NCBI RefSeq assembly: GCF_032854445.1
Contig: NC_088305.1
Location: 11,847,606-11,911,605, forward strand
DNA length: 64,000 nt
Reading direction: 5' to 3'
From: Liolophura sinensis
Lineage: Eukaryota > Mollusca > Polyplacophora > Chitonida > Chitonidae
A program made the translations under genes and the position numbers. The notes under the pieces were generated by a model. That model was not told the DNA's origin, did not search any database, and worked only from the letters and a program-made list of their open reading frames with translations. Positions 59,403-64,000 of this stretch are shown piece after piece (position 1 is the first letter of the stretch; each line of letters opens with the position of its first letter).

Positions 59403-60570
59403 CTGCCGTATATAATGGTATGCATAATGTTAGGTAAAAAAGAACAGTATGAAAACTAATACGAAAGTTTATAGAAACAACTCATACTTGGCACTGACCA
59501 ATCATCAAAACTTCATCATTTTCAGGCTGATTTGTACTCAAAATCTTACTTACAGTTCATTCAATTCCAGAGGCTTTGAAAATGTGTAAATGGATCTATT
59601 ACTGCATTCAGGTGTAAACTCCTCTTGAAATGCTGTTTTGAAATATTTGTTCCAAAGTTAGAAGTGTGTAGGAGGAAACCTTAGTAATATGTTACAGATA
59701 GTTGTAGAGACAACTTGCAATGTTTCGGAGGAAACAAATTTTACGTATGGACAAACATTTCGATGAGCGACAAATTTAAAAAAAAAACATCATATTTTTT
59801 CATGAAATGAGAGATTACATGATGAAAATTTCATGTAATCTTACTAATCCATGCAAAAGTTGATGCCAATAAACATGCCACATGCTATAAAAAGAGCAAC
59901 ATGTACACAGCGACATGCTTATACTTAATACATCGTGCTGAGCAAGAAATAAAAGTGCACAAGATTTCTTACCATGCCTGTGGCGTGCGTATCTACGGGG
60001 ATTCATTTTCAGGCTGGTGTGAACTCATTGTTTTAATAGTATTTTACGTTTTTTCTTTTTGGAAATAAGTAAGACACTTCATAAACGAGCACATATGCAC
60101 CGTTGGAGATTTGCAAAATATGACTGCATTATCATTTCGTAGTGACACGACATAAATAATGTACACCAAGTTACATTGTGCGACTTTCTTGGGGAAACCA
60201 CATACACAGACGATTGGGTACACTTTTCTTCGGGTCCAAGCTGAGCTGAATATTGTTCCCTGTACTACATAAGTAATATATTACCACTTTGCCCACAAAA
60301 TGCCATCGCAGAGGCAAAACAAACAATATATTACACAGCTTAGGTTTAAATTACTTAAGGATGTAGAAACGCTCCACTTTTAGTTTTGTTCAAGATATTT
60401 TAGTCGCAGTACAAAAAAAACTCCACAGATTTATATTAAATTATCCACCTTGAAAGTCGTTCTCCAGATAGAAGGGAAGAAAATTCGCTTCGTCTGTCAT
60501 GGAAACTAGAAACCCCGCGGTGTGGGCCGTCTCGACTTCTGCAATTCACAAGGCAATAAACCGTCACACA

Positions 60571-60590
60571 AACAAACAAACAAACAAACA
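60571..60590. repeat. (CAAA)n microsatellite
   Basis: Five perfect copies. Ordinary. Confidence 0.85.
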
Positions 60591-60749
60591 AGGGCATGTG
60601 ACAGTGGTTGAGTTACCGTAACAAGATACCGTGGAGACGAATGAATATTGCGACTGAGTAATTCTAGCCCAGCGACGTCTAGTAAATGGCAATTAACATC
60701 AGTGCATTTTTAAAACTTAATTCAGCTTAGGTGCTAGGAGGCGTGTAAA

Positions 60750-61380
60750 TTGCTACTATTTATGCATTTACATGAACAGAATAAAACCCTGACTGAGGTA
60801 AACTGAAAAGAGGCCGTATTTCATCGGGTTGGTGTGAACATTTGCCAGCTATCACCCTGTCGTCGCTGCTCTGGTTTTACTCTCTATGCTGTATGTCTAT
60901 CACACAGTCGTCGCTGCTCTGGTTTTACTCTCTATGCTGTATGTCTATCACACAGTCGTCGCTGCTCTGGTTTTACTCTCTATGCTGTATGTCTATCACA
61001 CAGTCGTCGCTGCTCTGGTTTTTACTCTCTATGCTGTACGTCTATCTACCTGTCGTCGCTGCTCTGGTTTTACTCTCTATGCTGTATGTCTATCACACAG
61101 TCGTCGCTGCTCTGGTTTTACTCTCTATGCTGTATGTCTATCACACAGTCGTCGCTGCTCTGGTTTTAATCTCTGTGCTGTACATCTTTAATTATAATAT
61201 ATTCGTGGACCAAGCTATAATTTATTTTATTTGAAATGAACAGTCAGAATAAAACCCTAACTGAGATAAAGCTAAGTTAAAGAGTGCATGTTTCACCTGT
61301 TACGAGTGACCATCTTGCCAACTATCACAGACATTGCTGCTCAGGTTTTACTCTGTGTGCTGTACGTCTTTTGTAGTATT
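60750..61380 (+). repeat. Dispersed repeat with a 48-bp tandem array, about 7 copies
   Basis: The start (GCTACTATTTATGCATTTAC, AAACTGAAAAGAGGCCGTAT) matches the repeat at 44.46 kb. From 60,860 to 61,190 a 48-bp unit, TCGTCGCTGCTCTGGTTTTA + CTCTCTATGCTGTATGTCTA + TCACACAG, is repeated. A third diverged copy of the whole repeat follows at about 61,240-61,380. Single copies are at 25,965-26,045 and 35,570-35,660. Open frames here reflect the 48-bp (16-codon) period. Confidence 0.93.
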
Positions 61381-62064
61381 ATCAGTGGCCCAAGATCGTA
61401 ACTTCACATTCACCCACTTTAGCTATCTTTTCTATCACAGGGTTCCCTTATAACGCTTACTCATTAGGAATTTGGCCTAATTCGGTGATAGGGTTCCTTA
61501 GCCTGTTGCATTCATTTGTATTTCACTCCTTAATGGAGTAACATTCATTTATCAGGAGTTAAGGGGCCCTGTGTTGGCATTGCGTTCTAAATGTTTTTTT
61601 CTGCAAGTAAACGGGGTAATGAGCAATGAGACAGCAGGTTCAAATCGAGCTTTCGCCCATATGAATGCTGCTTTAAATAAGAGTTTTATCCTATGTGTGA
61701 TGGAGAGTTGTGGTTTCCTACGTGTCCGTTCTTATCACATTTCACTTCTACTCATTAGGCTGTATTCAGGCCCATGGATCAGGAAACTCTCTGAAGACTT
61801 ACGTCAGATTTTATAGCCTTAACGGTATTATTCTTGATCTTAGACTGAACTTGAACACTAATTTTCATTTTTTCCCGAAAAATCGGCAAAGCTATAGTAT
61901 TAAGTATAAAATTTAACATATGTCACAAGTTATGTTAGCGTGATCTTTGAACTTGGAAATAAAGATCGCGAAGATAAAGGTGACCACATCTTCCTTTTAG
62001 AGTAGTATACGGCAAGCTGTGTAGGTGCATCTATGTCATTGCTATATTGATTTACATACATGTA

Positions 62065-62335
62065 GGGGGCCTCCGTGGCTCCGTCGGTTAGCGCGCTTGC
62101 GCAGCGTGATGACCCAGAAACCTCTCACCAATGCGGTCGCTGTGAGTTCAAGTCCAGCTCATGCTGGCTTCCTCTCCGGTCGTACGTGGGAAGGTTTGCC
62201 AGCAACCTGCAGATGGTCGTGGGATTCCCCCGGGCTTTGCCCGGTTTCCTCCCACCTTAGTGCTGGCCGCCGTGGTATAAGTGAAATATTCTTGAGTACG
62301 GCGTAAAACACCAATCAAATAAATAAATAAATAAA
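62065..62335 (+). mobile_element. tRNA-headed SINE, full length, perfect 12-bp target duplication
   Basis: Same family as the copy at 24.5 kb, with intact A and B boxes (GTGGCTCCGTCGGTTAGC, GTGAGTTCAAGTCC). It ends in (AAAT)n instead of poly(A). TACATACATGTA flanks it at 62,053-62,064 and 62,336-62,347. Confidence 0.95.
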
Positions 62336-62347
62336 TACATACATGTA

Positions 62348-64000
62348 TTGTTAAAAATATTGCTGTGAAATATATATTTAGTGATTTGACTGTTTAACAC
62401 AATGCTCTTGAATATTTCGTTTAAACAATGGTGGTCGTTATTATAGGTGGAGGAAGGATTCTTTGGAATACGTACAGTGCTATTCCTTATTAGAACATCT
62501 CAACTTGTCCCTCTTGGTTGCCTTATTTTTAGGGCTTTTTTGCTCAACTTATTAACAGAAAACATTTCAAGTGTTATGTTAACAAAGGAAACTTTTTTTT
62601 ACAGTCAACTGCAGGCCAGGCAGCACTGGGGCCCTCACATTCTGTAGCTGTTGGGGGTGACGCGCATGACAGGCCTTTGACCAAAGTGGATATATGCTGG
62701 AAGCGATCTGTGGCTGGCTCCACTGCTCTTTACACCACAGAGTTTGTCTGGCGCATATCGACAAGCAGTTGTTTCCATTGTTAATTTATCATGAATTTGT
62801 CTTAATTTCGTTCTTGATATATTTTCGTAGTTCAATGATGGTTGTGTGCGATGTTTTTTGGTTTTGGATTTGGCCTTACGATTATTGACATTTTGGTTGA
62901 CGGACAGTATTATATAGTCCCAGAATGAAGATAAAGCCACAAATGGAGATATTTACACACAGATTCAGGGTTACCTTTCGCTGTAACCACTGATGCATTT
63001 GTTCGAATGTGAAGGATGACGTCATCAACCTAGACCTAGAATTCCGGATACATTGCATTATGAACATTTTGTACAGACCTTGCATTTGAACATGCGCTGA
63101 GTATTACAAGAATCACCAATCATGTTCGTGAGTCGATTGCTGTGTATATTGCTATACTGAAATTTCTGTACAGAGAAAAAAAGTTGGCCTGTGCTCAATA
63201 AAAGAGAACATGAGTGGAAAAAGACGTATATACTCAGCTCTCAGACGAAGCACATTGGCTGTTAGTTGAAGAAGATCTAGGAAGAGTTTCTCTGCGTTAT
63301 ATGAACTTGTAGATACGGGGACGTGCTCTGTATGATTGAATGGTGAATAGCACATAAATCAAACTCCCGTAAAAGGCTGTCGCTGTAGGCCATTGTCCTA
63401 ACTCTGATCGATATTAAGGCTTGTTATTGAGTGAGACTGCGATTTTGAGCATATGCCAAGAGGCTGGTAGAAGAGGCGATGGAGTTTAAGTGGCTACTTA
63501 GCCGCTCCCCTGGAGGTGATGACCCTGATTGTGCTACAGAAGCAAGGGAATAAAAGGCTAGAGAAGAGTTGTCCCGTCCTTGTCAAGCAGACTGATTCAA
63601 TGGTAGTCCCATCTGCGGTCGCATTGTTCAGGCTTGCCATTGGGAAGATGAGCCGTTGTGCGACAATGGCGGACACAGACATCCAGTATTGATGCAGCAT
63701 GGGAAAGACTGGTCTCGTAAATAAGGTCAAATTACGCAAATGAAGAAATGTTTTATTCGAAGCTCTGGACAAGAGACTGGCGTGCAATCAAGGCAGACGA
63801 GCTTTGTCTTCTTTAGCTGCAACACTGCCAGCTCAAAGACGATGAAGCTGTGTGAAACTGGGTATTTGCTTACAAATAGCACTTCCCTCTAGGAGATTGT
63901 TCCAGTCTTGCGAAATCAGTGGAATTATTACTAGATTGGGGAAAATGATCCGTGATACATCGAGGTCCCTTTGAAAAGAATACCGATGTTGAAACGCGTC
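62348..64000. other. Upstream of the visible receptor exons, no recognised exon
   Basis: Searched by eye on the minus strand for the class B ectodomain pattern (C..WD...CWP). None was found here or at 59.4-62.0 kb. The missing exons probably lie further right. Confidence 0.5.
62830..62905 (+). repeat. Dispersed repeat with a possible conserved frame, copy 3
   Basis: GGATTTGGCCTTACGATTAT followed by GACATTTTGGTTGACGGACA resembles the other two copies. The frame is less well kept (FGFGLTIID). Confidence 0.4.

Noticed and set aside
60480-60560. Possible further receptor exon on the minus strand after a ttgcag-type acceptor
   Set aside because: The reading frame lacks the Cys and Trp spacing of the class B ectodomain, and no donor in phase was found.
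60834-61234. Three overlapping open frames in the 48-bp array
   Set aside because: A 48-bp period preserves any open frame. The sequence is a dispersed repeat with no domain or start context.

Overview
This is eukaryotic DNA from an invertebrate, most likely a mollusc or a closely related lophotrochozoan. It is AT-rich and gene-poor, its exons are short with GT-AG introns, and it is crowded with tRNA-headed SINEs ending in (AAAT)n or poly(A). Several dispersed repeats look like types I associate with bivalves and gastropods. No bacterial operon, rRNA gene, CRISPR array or convincing functional tRNA was found.

One cellular gene is clear. A secretin-type (class B) G-protein-coupled receptor runs on the minus strand from about 59.4 kb down to 29.36 kb. 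Nine exons were located by eye. Every splice phase agrees, and together they encode the end of the hormone-binding ectodomain, all seven membrane segments and an 83-residue final exon ending in a stop codon. The closest family from memory is the pigment-dispersing-factor (PDF) receptor. The first ectodomain exons and the signal peptide were not found and probably lie beyond position 64,000.

The left part is dominated by dead mobile elements. At 10.5-16.0 kb a broken PIF/Harbinger transposase is followed by a broken Crypton-type (DUF3504) tyrosine recombinase gene that still keeps an intron. Both may sit inside one pair of terminal inverted repeats. At 16,347-20,077 there is a 3.7-kb element with long inverted repeats, AG...CT ends and a near-perfect 6-bp target duplication, which fits a Polinton/Maverick deletion derivative. 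Each inverted repeat carries arrays of E2F-like, CCAAT-like and CRE-like motifs and a TATA-like box firing inward: on the left into a zinc-finger-like reading frame, on the right into an unknown one.

Tandem arrays are frequent: a 49-bp array at 6.85 kb, a 31-bp array (about 33 copies) at 21-22 kb, (AT)44 at 28.6 kb, a 130-bp array at 38.4 kb, a 54-bp array at 44.5 kb, a 67-bp array at 54.5-55.1 kb, a 45-bp array at 57.6 kb and a 48-bp array at 60.9 kb. Several SINEs have perfect target-site duplications and look recent. Most of the rest, including the receptor introns, contains only repeat fragments or sequence I cannot assign.
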